DNA of 44,997 bases from Streptacidiphilus pinicola (GCF_003258295.1 NZ_QKYN01000058.1:1-44997), one strand, 5' to 3'; positions 7,749 to 15,861 are shown, counted from the stretch's first letter. Numbers and translations are program-made. Notes: generated by a model not told the origin, from the sequence alone.

Positions 7749-7782
7749 GGAGGGCTCCTCCGCTTCGGCGGAGGAGCCCTCC
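7749..7782 (+). terminator. Terminator of second tRNA-Lys
   Basis: A perfect 15-base-pair stem (7749-7763 with 7768-7782) has a TTCG loop at 7764-7767. Compared with the first copy, one A-T pair has become G-C through two linked changes and one G-T wobble has become G-C. Confidence 0.82.
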
Positions 7783-7824
7783 GGCGTTTCATCCCTGCCG
7801 CGTCGGCTCGGACGGAGGACGTTG

Positions 7825-8625
7825 ATGACGGCCGCTTCTGACTCACCGCTCTTTCCCGGCGTCGTCGGCCGGCTGCGCGCGGCCGGCTGCGTCTTCGCCG
7901 AGGAGGAGGCCGGGCTGCTGCTCGACGCGGCGGCCGACGCACCCTCGCTCGACGCGCTGGTGGCCCGGCGGGCGGGGGGCGAGCCGCTGGAGTACGTCCT
8001 CGGCTGGGCCCGCTTCTGCGGGCTGCGGATCGAGGTCGACCCGGGCGTCTTCGTCCCGCGACCGCGAACGGAGTTCCTGGTCGAGTGCGCCGTGGAGGCG
8101 GTGCCGGGCGCGGCGGTGATCGTGGACCTGTGCTGCGGCAGCGGGGCGTTGGGGGTGGCGCTGGCCTCCCGCCTGGGCGCGCCGGAGCGCGCCGTCGAGC
8201 TCTACGCGGCGGACATCGACCCGGCGGCGGTCGCCTGCGCCGCCCGCAACATCGCCCGCCTGGGCGGCCGGGCGTTCCAGGGGGACCTGTTCGCCGCGCT
8301 GCCCGACGCCCCGCGCGGCCGGGTGGACGTGCTGCTCGCCAACACCCCGTACGTCCCCACGGACGACATCCCCTTCCTCCCCTCCGAAGCCCGCGACCAC
8401 GAGGCCCGCGTCGCCCTGGACGGCGGCGCGGACGGCCTCGGCGTGATGCGCCGCGTGGCGGCCTCCGCCCGCGACTGGCTGTCCCCGGGCGGGGTGATCC
8501 TGGTCGAGTCGAGCGACCGCCAGCGCGACGCGGCGGTCACCGCCCTGGCCTCCGGCGGCCTGGAGGCGACGGCCCTGTCGTCGGAGGAGTACTGGTCCAC
8601 GGTCGTGATCGGCCGCCGGACCTGA
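7825..8625 (+). CDS. PrmC/HemK-related SAM methyltransferase
   Basis: The 266-residue protein has the PrmC architecture: a helical N-terminal domain, then FVPRPRTEFLVE, the SAM-binding loop VDLCCGSGALGVAL and an acidic AADIDPAA strand end. The catalytic motif is NTPYVP instead of the NPPY of true PrmC glutamine methyltransferases. This fits the PrmC-related family of unknown substrate rather than release-factor methyltransferase. The ATG at 7825 follows GGAGG (7814-7818); the frame is open upstream through the tRNA terminator, but that part is not coding-like. It is transcribed downstream of tRNA-Lys and convergent with the phosphatase homologue only 9 bases away. Confidence 0.88.
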   Translation: MTAASDSPLFPGVVGRLRAAGCVFAEEEAGLLLDAAADAPSLDALVARRAGGEPLEYVLGWARFCGLRIEVDPGVFVPRPRTEFLVECAVEAVPGAAVIVDLCCGSGALGVALASRLGAPERAVELYAADIDPAAVACAARNIARLGGRAFQGDLFAALPDAPRGRVDVLLANTPYVPTDDIPFLPSEARDHEARVALDGGADGLGVMRRVAASARDWLSPGGVILVESSDRQRDAAVTALASGGLEATALSSEEYWSTVVIGRRT

Positions 8626-8634
8626 AGCCGGGGG

Positions 8635-9435
8635 CTACGACCCTTGGCTGCGGATCATGGACAGCAGCAGGGCGTGGGTCTGGGTGTCCGCTGCGGCGAG
8701 GAGTCCGCGCCCGGCCTCGCCGAGCGGCTCACCGTCGATGCCCGTGACGACGCACCCCGCGGCTCGGCAGAGCGCGATGCCGGCGGCGAAGTGCACGCTT
8801 GCGGACAAGTCGCCGCCGTCGGTGACGTAGGCGGCCCGCCTACCCGCCGCGACCCAGGCCACGGCCAGCGTCGAGGAGACGACCCGCGGCCGGAAGCGCT
8901 GGACGAAATCGGGGTGGCCGAGCAGTTCGACGGCGCGGAACCCCGGGGCGTTCGGGAACGGCGGGTCCAGGTTGACGTCGACCAACTGCGAGGAGGCGGT
9001 GGGCGCCAACGGGGCGTCGGCCCCGTCCCTTCGCACCAGCGCGGCCCGGCCGTCGGTGTGGAAGACCTCGCCGCTGAACGGGTCGGCCACGGCCGCCGCT
9101 CCGTCGCGCAGGGCAACGTTCACGGCGACCAGCGTGCTGCCGACGGCGTAGTTCAACGTGCCGCACAGGGGGTCGACCAGCCACTGGCGGTCGGCGCCGA
9201 TCGGGCCCTGCTTCCCGCTCTCCTCGCCGAGCACGGCGTCGTCGGGCCGGGCGGACCGCAGGACGTCGAGGATCCGCCGCTCGGCCTCCACGTCGGCGGC
9301 CGTGGCGAAGTCCCCGGCGCCCTTGTCGATCCGGTCGAGCGGGCGACCGTAGAGCTCGCGCACCGCCTCGGCTCCGGCCTGGGCCGCAGCGACGGCCACC
9401 GCTGCGTCGGCGGCGGACGGGGAGGAATGGATCAT
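8635..9435 (-). CDS. Inositol monophosphatase family protein with altered metal ligands
   Basis: The 266-residue product aligns with the inositol monophosphatase/CysQ family: VLGEESG (69-74), WLVDPLCGTLNYA (85-97) and a C-terminal HFAAGIALCRAAG (215-227). The family binds two to three Mg ions through the Glu of GEE, the two Asp of DPxDGT and the Asp of WDxAAG. Here the second Asp of DPxDGT is Cys91, and the Trp-Asp pair of the last motif is Val214-His215. Both changes are clear in the DNA. Activity may therefore be lost, use another metal, or act on another substrate. The ATG at 9435 lacks a good ribosome site, and an in-frame ATG 27 bases upstream is equally poor. Cytosolic; convergent with the methyltransferase. 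Confidence 0.82.
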   Translation of the reverse strand: MIHSSPSAADAAVAVAAAQAGAEAVRELYGRPLDRIDKGAGDFATAADVEAERRILDVLRSARPDDAVLGEESGKQGPIGADRQWLVDPLCGTLNYAVGSTLVAVNVALRDGAAAVADPFSGEVFHTDGRAALVRRDGADAPLAPTASSQLVDVNLDPPFPNAPGFRAVELLGHPDFVQRFRPRVVSSTLAVAWVAAGRRAAYVTDGGDLSASVHFAAGIALCRAAGCVVTGIDGEPLGEAGRGLLAAADTQTHALLLSMIRSQGS

Positions 9436-9491
9436 GCCGCGCAGCGTAGCCGGGCGCGGCATGATCGGGGAGGGCGCCGGGAGCCCGCGCC

Positions 9492-10736
9492 TCAGTGCGA
9501 GGCGTGGGCGGGCTCGCGGCGGGAGGTCGCGACGGTGCGGGTGGCCGCCGTGGGGACGAGGAGGCCGCGGAGGGCGAGCAGGGTGACGAAGCCGAGCGCC
9601 GCCCCCGCTGCCGGGACGAGGAAGCCCGCCGAGGCGCCGTGCGCGTCGATGAGGCGGCCCGCGACGGTGGAGCCCAGGGCCAGGCCGAGGCCGATCGCGC
9701 CGGTGAGCCAGGTGAAGGCCTCCGTCTTGGCGCCCGCGTCGACCAGGGTCTCGACGAGCGTGTAGGCGGAGATCAGCGTCGGGGCGATGGCCAGACCGCA
9801 GCAGAACGCCGCCACCGCGAGCGTGAGCAGGTTCGGCATCGCCCACAGCGTGGACGTGCCGAGCACCAGCGCGCCGTAGGCGGCCAGGAGCCGGAACCGC
9901 GGGGAGCGCTTCCAGCGGACCGCGCCGAAGCCCGCGCCCGCGAGGACGCTGCCGGTGGCGAAGAGGCCGTAGACGATGCCGCTCAGGCCGGCCTGGCCGG
10001 CCGCCTCGCTCGCGGCGGTGATGGAGACCTGGAGTGCGCCGAAGACCGAGCCGACGCCGAGCAGCGCCACGACCAGCAGGCGCACGCCGGGACGGGACAG
10101 GGCGGACGCGGCGCCGGCGGCCTCGGCCCCGCGGACCGGCGGGGCGGTGCGCCGCTGCGCGGCGAAGGCGAGGCCACCGATGACGGTGAGTCCGGCCTCC
10201 GCGACCAGGCCGGCGGCCGGGGCGACGGTGGTGCAGAGCATCGTGGCGAGGACCGGGCCGAGGACGAAGGTCAGTTCGTCGGTGACCGACTCGAAGGCGA
10301 AGGCGGAGGAGACCGCCTCGGGGCGCCCGTCGAGGGCGTGCAGCCAGCGGGCGCGGACCATCGCGCCGATCTGCGGCAGCGACGCGCCCGCGAGGCCCGC
10401 GGCCAGGAACAGCGTCCAGACCGGCGCGCCGGACAGGGCCAGCACGATCAGGCCGACGACGGAGCCGCCGTGCAGTGCGAGACAGGGAAGCAGCACGGGG
10501 GCCTGGCCGCGGCGGTCGGCGAGCCGGCCGGTCAGCGGCGCGCCGACGACCTGGGTGATCGAGGCGACCGCGGCGACGGCACCGGCGGTGGTGTAGGAGT
10601 GCGTGGTGTCGAGCACGAGCAGCACGGTGCCGAGCCCGAGCATGGCGTAGGGGAGGCGGGCGACGAACGCCGGCAGCAGGAAGGTCCAGGCTCCGGGGGT
10701 GCGCAGCAGCGCGCCGTATCCGAACGGACGGGCCAT
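9492..10736 (-). CDS. MFS transporter
   Basis: The 414-residue protein has about twelve hydrophobic segments and the MFS loop motif GAPLTGRLADRRGQAPVL between helices 2 and 3. It is probably a drug or metabolite exporter of the plasma membrane; the substrate is unknown. The ATG at 10736 has GGAGAG about 10 bases upstream. The frame is open to a GTG at 10847 that would add 37 Pro/Ala-rich residues without membrane-protein character, so the shorter form is preferred. It is transcribed alone, divergent from the VOC gene. Confidence 0.85.
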   Translation of the reverse strand: MARPFGYGALLRTPGAWTFLLPAFVARLPYAMLGLGTVLLVLDTTHSYTTAGAVAAVASITQVVGAPLTGRLADRRGQAPVLLPCLALHGGSVVGLIVLALSGAPVWTLFLAAGLAGASLPQIGAMVRARWLHALDGRPEAVSSAFAFESVTDELTFVLGPVLATMLCTTVAPAAGLVAEAGLTVIGGLAFAAQRRTAPPVRGAEAAGAASALSRPGVRLLVVALLGVGSVFGALQVSITAASEAAGQAGLSGIVYGLFATGSVLAGAGFGAVRWKRSPRFRLLAAYGALVLGTSTLWAMPNLLTLAVAAFCCGLAIAPTLISAYTLVETLVDAGAKTEAFTWLTGAIGLGLALGSTVAGRLIDAHGASAGFLVPAAGAALGFVTLLALRGLLVPTAATRTVATSRREPAHASH

Positions 10737-11112
10737 GTGGGGAGGTCTCTCCGCTGCCTGGTAGCGCGCGGGAGCATATGGGTGGTGCCCCGGGCGCCGA
10801 GGGTCGTCCTCTGGTGCGTCGACCGGGGTAGATACCGCGCCCCGCACCGGTGGTGCTGGCTGCGGCCGCCGAGCGGTCTAGCCGACTCTGCATCAGGCAG
10901 ATGTAGCTGGTCTCGGTAGATCTGCAGCCAGTGTAGCGGATTCGCGTGACGCGCGTAGACCCCACCCCTCACCTCACCTCGCCCCCACGCAGGGTGACCG
11001 GACGGACGCGAGCGGTTGCAGGGCCGAGGCGGCGGAGGAATCGTGGGCCTCGATCCGGCGGGGACCCTCTCCCGCCCATCCCCCACCCGACCACGCACCT
11101 CCGGAGGGCCCC
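10737..11112. other. Divergent intergenic region, MFS / VOC genes
   Basis: This 376-base gap is AT-richer than its flanks between 10870 and 10960. It contains the small inverted repeat TCTGC-ATCAG-GCAGA (10887-10901) and, on the minus strand, a TACACT -10-like box near 10935 with a weak -35 18 bases upstream. These could serve the MFS gene, giving a leader of nearly 200 bases. No gene is supported. The VOC gene has GGAGG about 7 bases before its ATG. Confidence 0.35.
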
Positions 11113-11907
11113 ATGCCCGACGTCAGCTCCTATCCAGACGGCGCCCCCTGCTGGGCCGACCTGAACGCCCCCGACCTGGAGAGCGCCCGCCGCTTCTACG
11201 GCGCCGCCCTCGGCTGGGAGTTCCAGGACAAGGGCCCGGAGTACGGGCACTACACGATGTGTCTGTGGAAGGGGCAGCCGGTCGCCGCGCTGATGCCGCC
11301 CCCGCCCAGCGCCGAGGGGCTCGCGCCCGCCTGGAACGTCTACCTGCGCACCAGCGACGTCGACGCCACGATCAAGGCCGTCGAGGCCGGCGGCGGCAAG
11401 ATCGCGATGGGGCCGCACGACGTGCCGGCCGCCGGGCGGCTCGCCTTCGCGTTCGACCCGCAGGGCGCCTCCTTCGGGCTGTGGCAGCCGCAGGGCCACG
11501 AGGGCGCGGCCCTCCACGGCGAGCCGGGCGCGATGTGCTGGAACGAGCTCGCAACCACGGCCGACGGCGCCGCGGACGCGTTCTACGCGGGCCTCTTCGA
11601 CTACAAGCAGGAGCAGATCGGCGACGGCACCGACTTCGACTACACGGTCTGGACCCCGCCCGGCTCGGGCAGCCAGGTGTGCGGCCGGCTCCGGGCGACC
11701 GACCCGGCGCAGGAGCTCGCGCCCGGCGGCGGGCAGCCGTTCTGGTCGGTCTACTTCGCCGTCGCCAAGGTGGACGAGACGGCCCAGCAGATCGCCGCCC
11801 TCGGCGGCTCGGTCCTGCGCGGCCCCTTCGACTCCCCCTACGGCCGCCTCTGTGTCGCCCGCGACCCCTCCGGCGCGCACTTCAGCGTCATGACCCTGGC
11901 GCGGTAA
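11113..11907 (+). CDS. Two-domain VOC (glyoxalase/bleomycin-resistance fold) protein
   Basis: The 264-residue protein contains two vicinal-oxygen-chelate modules, about residues 10-125 and 140-262. The first starts WADLNAPDLESARRFYGAALGW; the second has NELATTADGAADAFYAGLFDY and ends DPSGAHFSVMTL. This tandem layout is common in actinobacterial proteins related to CFP30B. The fold hosts metal-dependent dioxygenases, isomerases, glyoxalases and drug-binding proteins; nothing in the sequence fixes the substrate. The ATG at 11113 has GGAGG just upstream. The OsmC gene follows on the same strand after 63 bases but has its own promoter. Confidence 0.88.
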   Translation: MPDVSSYPDGAPCWADLNAPDLESARRFYGAALGWEFQDKGPEYGHYTMCLWKGQPVAALMPPPPSAEGLAPAWNVYLRTSDVDATIKAVEAGGGKIAMGPHDVPAAGRLAFAFDPQGASFGLWQPQGHEGAALHGEPGAMCWNELATTADGAADAFYAGLFDYKQEQIGDGTDFDYTVWTPPGSGSQVCGRLRATDPAQELAPGGGQPFWSVYFAVAKVDETAQQIAALGGSVLRGPFDSPYGRLCVARDPSGAHFSVMTLAR

Positions 11908-11917
11908 CTCCCGCTCC

Positions 11918-11923
11918 TAGGAT
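11918..11923 (+). promoter_or_regulatory. -10 box for the OsmC gene
   Basis: TAGGAT lies 47 bases before the GTG start, directly after the VOC stop. The -35 region is poorly conserved. The expected start of transcription near 11930 leaves a leader of about 40 bases with GGAGG before the start codon. Confidence 0.4.
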
Positions 11924-11970
11924 GGGCGACGGCCTGTCAACAGATCACTGAGCATCGAACGGAGGCCCTC

Positions 11971-12396
11971 GTGGCCACTACCCGCACCGCGACCACGACC
12001 TGGAACGGCAACCTGACGGAGGGCCAGGGCGTCGTCGCCATGAAGTCCTCCGGGATCGGCGAGTTCCCGGTCACCTGGGTCGCGCGCGCCGAGCAGGCGA
12101 ACGGGAAGACCAGCCCGGAGGAGCTGATCGCCGGAGCGCACAGCGCCTGCTTCTCCATGGCGCTCTCCTTCGCCCTGGGCAACGCCGGCACGCCGCCCAC
12201 CAAGCTGGAGACCACCGCCGACGTGAGCTTCCAGCCCGGCACCGGGATCACCGGCATCCACCTGACGGTCGTCGGCACCGTGCCCGGCCTGGACGAGGCC
12301 GGTTTCGTCAAGGCCGCCGAGGACGCCAAGGCCAACTGCCCGGTCAGCCAGGCGCTGACCGGCACCACCATCACCCTGTCGGCCTCGCTCGGCTGA
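11971..12396 (+). CDS. OsmC family peroxiredoxin
   Basis: The 141-residue protein carries both redox cysteines of the OsmC/Ohr fold: C60 in AGAHSACFSMALS and C123 in AKANCPVSQAL, plus the SPEELI segment. OsmC proteins reduce organic hydroperoxides in the cytosol with a dithiol cofactor. The spacing and the DAKANCPVS sequence fit the OsmC rather than the Ohr branch. The GTG at 11971 is preceded by GGAGG. A strong hairpin begins one base after the stop, so the gene is monocistronic. Confidence 0.92.
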   Translation: MATTRTATTTWNGNLTEGQGVVAMKSSGIGEFPVTWVARAEQANGKTSPEELIAGAHSACFSMALSFALGNAGTPPTKLETTADVSFQPGTGITGIHLTVVGTVPGLDEAGFVKAAEDAKANCPVSQALTGTTITLSASLG

Positions 12397-12422
12397 CCCG
12401 CTCACCGGAACGGGTGAGCGGG
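12397..12422 (+). terminator. Hairpin terminator of the OsmC gene
   Basis: CCCGCTCACC (12397-12406) pairs perfectly with GGTGAGCGGG (12413-12422) around a six-base loop, starting immediately after the TGA. There is no T run, as is common for Streptomyces terminators. Confidence 0.7.
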
Positions 12423-12464
12423 GGCGCACGCGTTCCGCGTATGCCCCCCTCGCCGGAGTGAATC

Positions 12465-12506
12465 GGCCCCGGAATGCTGGATTGCTCCGGGGCCGCTGCC
12501 TACGAT
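12465..12506 (+). promoter_or_regulatory. Inverted repeat and -10 box before the cyclic-di-GMP gene
   Basis: GGCCCCGGA (12465-12473) and TCCGGGGCC (12486-12494) form a perfect 9-base inverted repeat with a 12-base spacer, just upstream of TACGAT (12501-12506). The GTG start follows 7 bases after the -10 box, where transcription would begin, so the mRNA is probably leaderless. The inverted repeat covers the -35 region and could be an operator or the end of upstream transcription. Confidence 0.45.
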
Positions 12507-12513
12507 CGCCACC

Positions 12514-14358
12514 GTGCGTAGTGGCCCGTCCGGTCCCCCCGGCTCACCCGAGGACATCGGTGCCCTGGACGCCCTTGGCGCCCTGGACGCCTTAGGCGCG
12601 CCGTTGACGCTCGAAGACCTGAGCGGTCTGGACGGCCCGGTGGACCGGCGCCGTCTCGAGGAGGCGCTGCGGGCCAGCGAGAACCGCTTCCGGGCCGCCT
12701 TCGTCGACGCCGGCATCGGCATGGCGCTGGTCGACCGGGACGATGTGATCATCGAGGCCAATCCGGCCCTGGCCGAGATGCTCGGGCACACCGTGCCGGA
12801 GCTGATGCGGATGCACATCCACCAGCTGATGGACGTGGAGGAGCGCGCCCGCCACCTCTACCGCCAGCTCGTGCGCGGCGAGCGGGACCGGGTGCGGCTG
12901 GAGAAGCGGCTGCGGCACCGCCAGGGCCACGCGGTGTGGACGAACATTACCGTCTCCCTGATCCGCGATTCGACGGGCGAGCCGCTGTACACGCTCGCCA
13001 TGGTGGAGGACGTCTCCGAGGCGCGCCGCCTCGGCGACCGGCTGCACTACCAGTCCATGCACGATCCGCTGACGGGGCTGCCGAACCGGGCCCTGTTCTT
13101 CGAGCGCCTGGCCGACGCCTGCGCCGAGGCCGACCAGCGGATCGGGCTCTGCTTCCTGGATCTGGACGGTTTCCAGGCGGTGAACGACACCCTCGGCCAC
13201 CCGGTCGGGGACGAGCTGCTGGTCGGCGTCGCGCGGCGGCTGGAGCAGCGGTTCTCGCCACGCGGCCATCTGGTCGCGCGCGTGGGCGGGGACGAGTTCG
13301 CGGTGCTGGTGCCGCGCAGCGCGGGCGCGGAGGAGCTGACGGCGCTGGCCGCCGAGGTCGTCGAGGTCCTCGGCACGCCCTACGACCTGGCGGGCCAGCG
13401 GGTGGCGGCCACCGCCAGCGTCGGGGTGGTGGAGCGCCCCGTCTCGGGCAGCTCGCCGACGGTGCTGGTCCGGGACGCGGACGCGACGCTGTGCTGGGCC
13501 AAGTCGGACGGTCGCTCGCGCTGGGCGCTGTACGACCCGGAGCGGATCGCCACCCAGATGACGCGTCAGGTCCTCGCCACGACGATGCGGCCCGCGCTGG
13601 AACGCGGCGAGTTCCTGCTGGAGTACCAGCCGCTGGTGGAGCTGGCGACGGGCCGGCTGCAGGGTGTCGAGGCGCTGGTGCGCTGGCGGCACCCGGAGTT
13701 CGGCCGGCTCGCGCCGGATCGTTTCATCCAGATCGCCGAGGAGACCGGCGCGATCGTCCCGCTCGGGCACTGGGTGCTGGAGGAGGCCTGCCGCCAGACC
13801 CGCGCCTGGCTCGACCACTTCCCCGACGCGCAGCTGCTGGTCAGCGTCAATCTGGCGGCCCGCCAGTTCCGGGACTCCGACATGGTGGCGGACGTGGCGG
13901 AGGTCCTCGGCCACACCCGCCTGCCGTCACGGCTGCTGCAGCTCGAGCTCACCGAGAGCGCGGTGATGGGTCCGGCCGGGCGTCCGGTGCAGGCGCTGCA
14001 CGCGCTGGACGCGATGGGTGTGCGCATCGCGATCGACGACTTCGGCACGGGGTACTCCAACCTGGCGTACCTCAGCCGACTGCCGGTGCACGTGCTGAAG
14101 CTGGCGAAGTCCTTCGTCGAGGGCTTCCGCTCGGAGCTGGACGGGGACGAGACGCCGCGGGAGGCGGTGGACGAGAAGATCGTCACCGCGCTGGTGCGGC
14201 TGGCGCACGTCCTCGGCATCACCGTCACCGCCGAGGGCGTCGAGAGCGCGGGCCAGGCCGAACGCCTGCGCCTGACCGGCTGCGACTCGGCCCAGGGCTG
14301 GCACTTCGGCAAGGCCGCCCCGGCCGAGGAGATCACCCGGTTGCTCGGCCGGGGGTGA
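12514..14358 (+). CDS. PAS-GGDEF-EAL cyclic-di-GMP signalling protein
   Basis: The 614-residue cytosolic protein has an Ala/Leu/Gly-rich N-terminus with a tandem GALDAL repeat (16-28), a PAS domain (about 53-172), a GGDEF domain (about 180-340) with intact GGDEF at 258-262, and an EAL domain (about 352-610) with EAL (386-388), VNLAARQF, ELTES, DDFGTGYSN and TAEGVE. The usual inhibitory RxxD before GGDEF is absent (PRGH). In the EAL domain the KxD motif reads KLA, losing its Asp. It should make and/or break cyclic-di-GMP, which controls development in Streptomyces; the architecture is that of CdgA/RmdA-type proteins. Codon 27 is TTA (12592-12594), making translation dependent on the bldA leucine tRNA if the GTG at 12514 is correct. 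No SD precedes it. Confidence 0.92.
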   Translation: MRSGPSGPPGSPEDIGALDALGALDALGAPLTLEDLSGLDGPVDRRRLEEALRASENRFRAAFVDAGIGMALVDRDDVIIEANPALAEMLGHTVPELMRMHIHQLMDVEERARHLYRQLVRGERDRVRLEKRLRHRQGHAVWTNITVSLIRDSTGEPLYTLAMVEDVSEARRLGDRLHYQSMHDPLTGLPNRALFFERLADACAEADQRIGLCFLDLDGFQAVNDTLGHPVGDELLVGVARRLEQRFSPRGHLVARVGGDEFAVLVPRSAGAEELTALAAEVVEVLGTPYDLAGQRVAATASVGVVERPVSGSSPTVLVRDADATLCWAKSDGRSRWALYDPERIATQMTRQVLATTMRPALERGEFLLEYQPLVELATGRLQGVEALVRWRHPEFGRLAPDRFIQIAEETGAIVPLGHWVLEEACRQTRAWLDHFPDAQLLVSVNLAARQFRDSDMVADVAEVLGHTRLPSRLLQLELTESAVMGPAGRPVQALHALDAMGVRIAIDDFGTGYSNLAYLSRLPVHVLKLAKSFVEGFRSELDGDETPREAVDEKIVTALVRLAHVLGITVTAEGVESAGQAERLRLTGCDSAQGWHFGKAAPAEEITRLLGRG

Positions 14359-14466
14359 CCCTCCGCGGGTGCCGCAACCTGCGCCGTCGCAAGCGAATGC
14401 CTCCGAACGGGTGAGAGGTGACACCTGTTCAGCTTGCAGGCCGCGCGCTGACGGTTCATCAGTCCA

Positions 14467-14472
14467 TAGGCT
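14467..14472 (+). promoter_or_regulatory. -10 box for the GH26-like gene
   Basis: TAGGCT ends 6 bases before the ATG at 14479, the distance expected for transcription starting at the start codon. No ribosome site precedes the ATG, so a leaderless mRNA is likely. Confidence 0.4.
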
Positions 14473-14478
14473 GAACGC

Positions 14479-15861
14479 ATGTCACAGCGTCGTCTGCTCG
14501 CGGCTCTGGCTCTCGCCATGAGCGTGCTGCTGGTCGCCTTCGTGACCGGAGCGCGGCTGCTGGAGCCGGCGCCCGGTGCGGGGACGGGTCGGGTCCAGAG
14601 CGGAGACGCCTTGCTCTCCTCCGGTCCGGACACCTCCCCCTGGTCGGACCCGACCGTGCTGCCCGCCCACGCGGTGCCCTTCGGGGCGTTCGTGGGGTCC
14701 GACTTCGCCCAGGACCGGCAGACCCAGCTCGCCGTCTGGCTGCACAACGCGGACCTGCAGGTCGGTCACACCTACCTGCCGGGCAACAACTGGTCCGACA
14801 TCGAGGGCGCGCCCTCGCTCCTCGGGCCGTGGGCGCAGTGGCGGCTGGCCCGGCCGGACCGGGTCTTCGTGCTGGCCGTGCCGATGCAGGCGGAGAACGA
14901 GGCGGGCATCAGCGACGACGACGTCGCGACGCTGCTGCAGCAGGCCGCGGCCGGGGCCGACGACGCGCACTACCAGACGCTCGCCCGCCGCCTGGTCGCG
15001 CTCGGCGTCCCGGACACGGTGATCACGCTCGGCTGGGAGATGAACGGCATCACCTACACCAGCCGCTGCGGGCCGGACCCGGCGGACTGGAAGGCCTACT
15101 GGCGCCGCATCGTCGAGGTGATGCGCAGCGTGCCCGGGCAGCAGTTCCGCTTCGACTTCACGCCCAACCGCGGCCCCGACGCGCACCCCTGGACGGACTG
15201 CTACCCGGGCGACAACTACACCGACGTGATCGGCACCGACAACTACGACCAGGGCCCGGGCGACGACTTCGCCGACTACGTGACGCAGCCCTACGGCCTG
15301 CTGGACCAGGTGAAGTTCGCCGCCCAGCACCACAAGCCGGTCTCCTACGCGGAGTGGGGCATGTTCCGGCACGGCGACGACCCGGCGTTCATGCGGTCCA
15401 TGCTCAACTGGATCGAGACGCACGACACGCTCTACCAGACGATCACGGACTACTGCCCGCACGGCGTGCTGAACTGCGACGAGAACCCCGAGTCCAGCGC
15501 GATCTACCAGCAGATGATGTCGACTCAGCCGCCGCCGCTGCCCACGTCCTCCCCCAGCCCGTCCGGCTCCCCGTCCGCCTCGGTGTCCGGCTCGCCGTCG
15601 GCGTCGCCCTCGGCCGCCCCCGGCGGGAGCGCCAGCCCCGGGGCGAGCGCCGGTGCTTCGGCGAGCACGGTCCCGAGCCCGTCGGTGCCGGTCATGCCGC
15701 CGACGCAGGCGGGCCCGACGCCCGCGCCGAGCACGTCCTGCCACCGGCGGCGTGACGGCGACCCGTGTGCCGGCCTGCGCGGACCGGCACCGGGCGGCGG
15801 GCGGCCGCGCCCGGGTCCGCAGCCCGGCGTGACGCGGGTCAAGCTTCCGGGCCGTTCCTGA
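14479..15861 (+). CDS. Secreted GH26-like glycoside hydrolase
   Basis: The 460-residue protein has a signal peptide or anchor (residues 1-25, LLAALALAMSVLLVAFVTGA), a catalytic domain at about 65-345, and a Ser/Pro/Ala-rich tail. TLGWEMNG fits the acid/base Glu motif of family GH26, and SYAEWGMF carries the likely nucleophile Glu. GH26 enzymes cleave beta-mannans and related glycans, so an extracellular plant-polymer or self-glycan target is expected; specificity is unclear. The tail ends in an Arg-rich stretch and overlaps the 3' end of the convergent permease gene by 23 bases. One other frame would stop before the permease with slightly better codon bias, so a small indel near 15737 is possible but unproven. 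Confidence 0.82.
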   Translation: MSQRRLLAALALAMSVLLVAFVTGARLLEPAPGAGTGRVQSGDALLSSGPDTSPWSDPTVLPAHAVPFGAFVGSDFAQDRQTQLAVWLHNADLQVGHTYLPGNNWSDIEGAPSLLGPWAQWRLARPDRVFVLAVPMQAENEAGISDDDVATLLQQAAAGADDAHYQTLARRLVALGVPDTVITLGWEMNGITYTSRCGPDPADWKAYWRRIVEVMRSVPGQQFRFDFTPNRGPDAHPWTDCYPGDNYTDVIGTDNYDQGPGDDFADYVTQPYGLLDQVKFAAQHHKPVSYAEWGMFRHGDDPAFMRSMLNWIETHDTLYQTITDYCPHGVLNCDENPESSAIYQQMMSTQPPPLPTSSPSPSGSPSASVSGSPSASPSAAPGGSASPGASAGASASTVPSPSVPVMPPTQAGPTPAPSTSCHRRRDGDPCAGLRGPAPGGGRPRPGPQPGVTRVKLPGRS

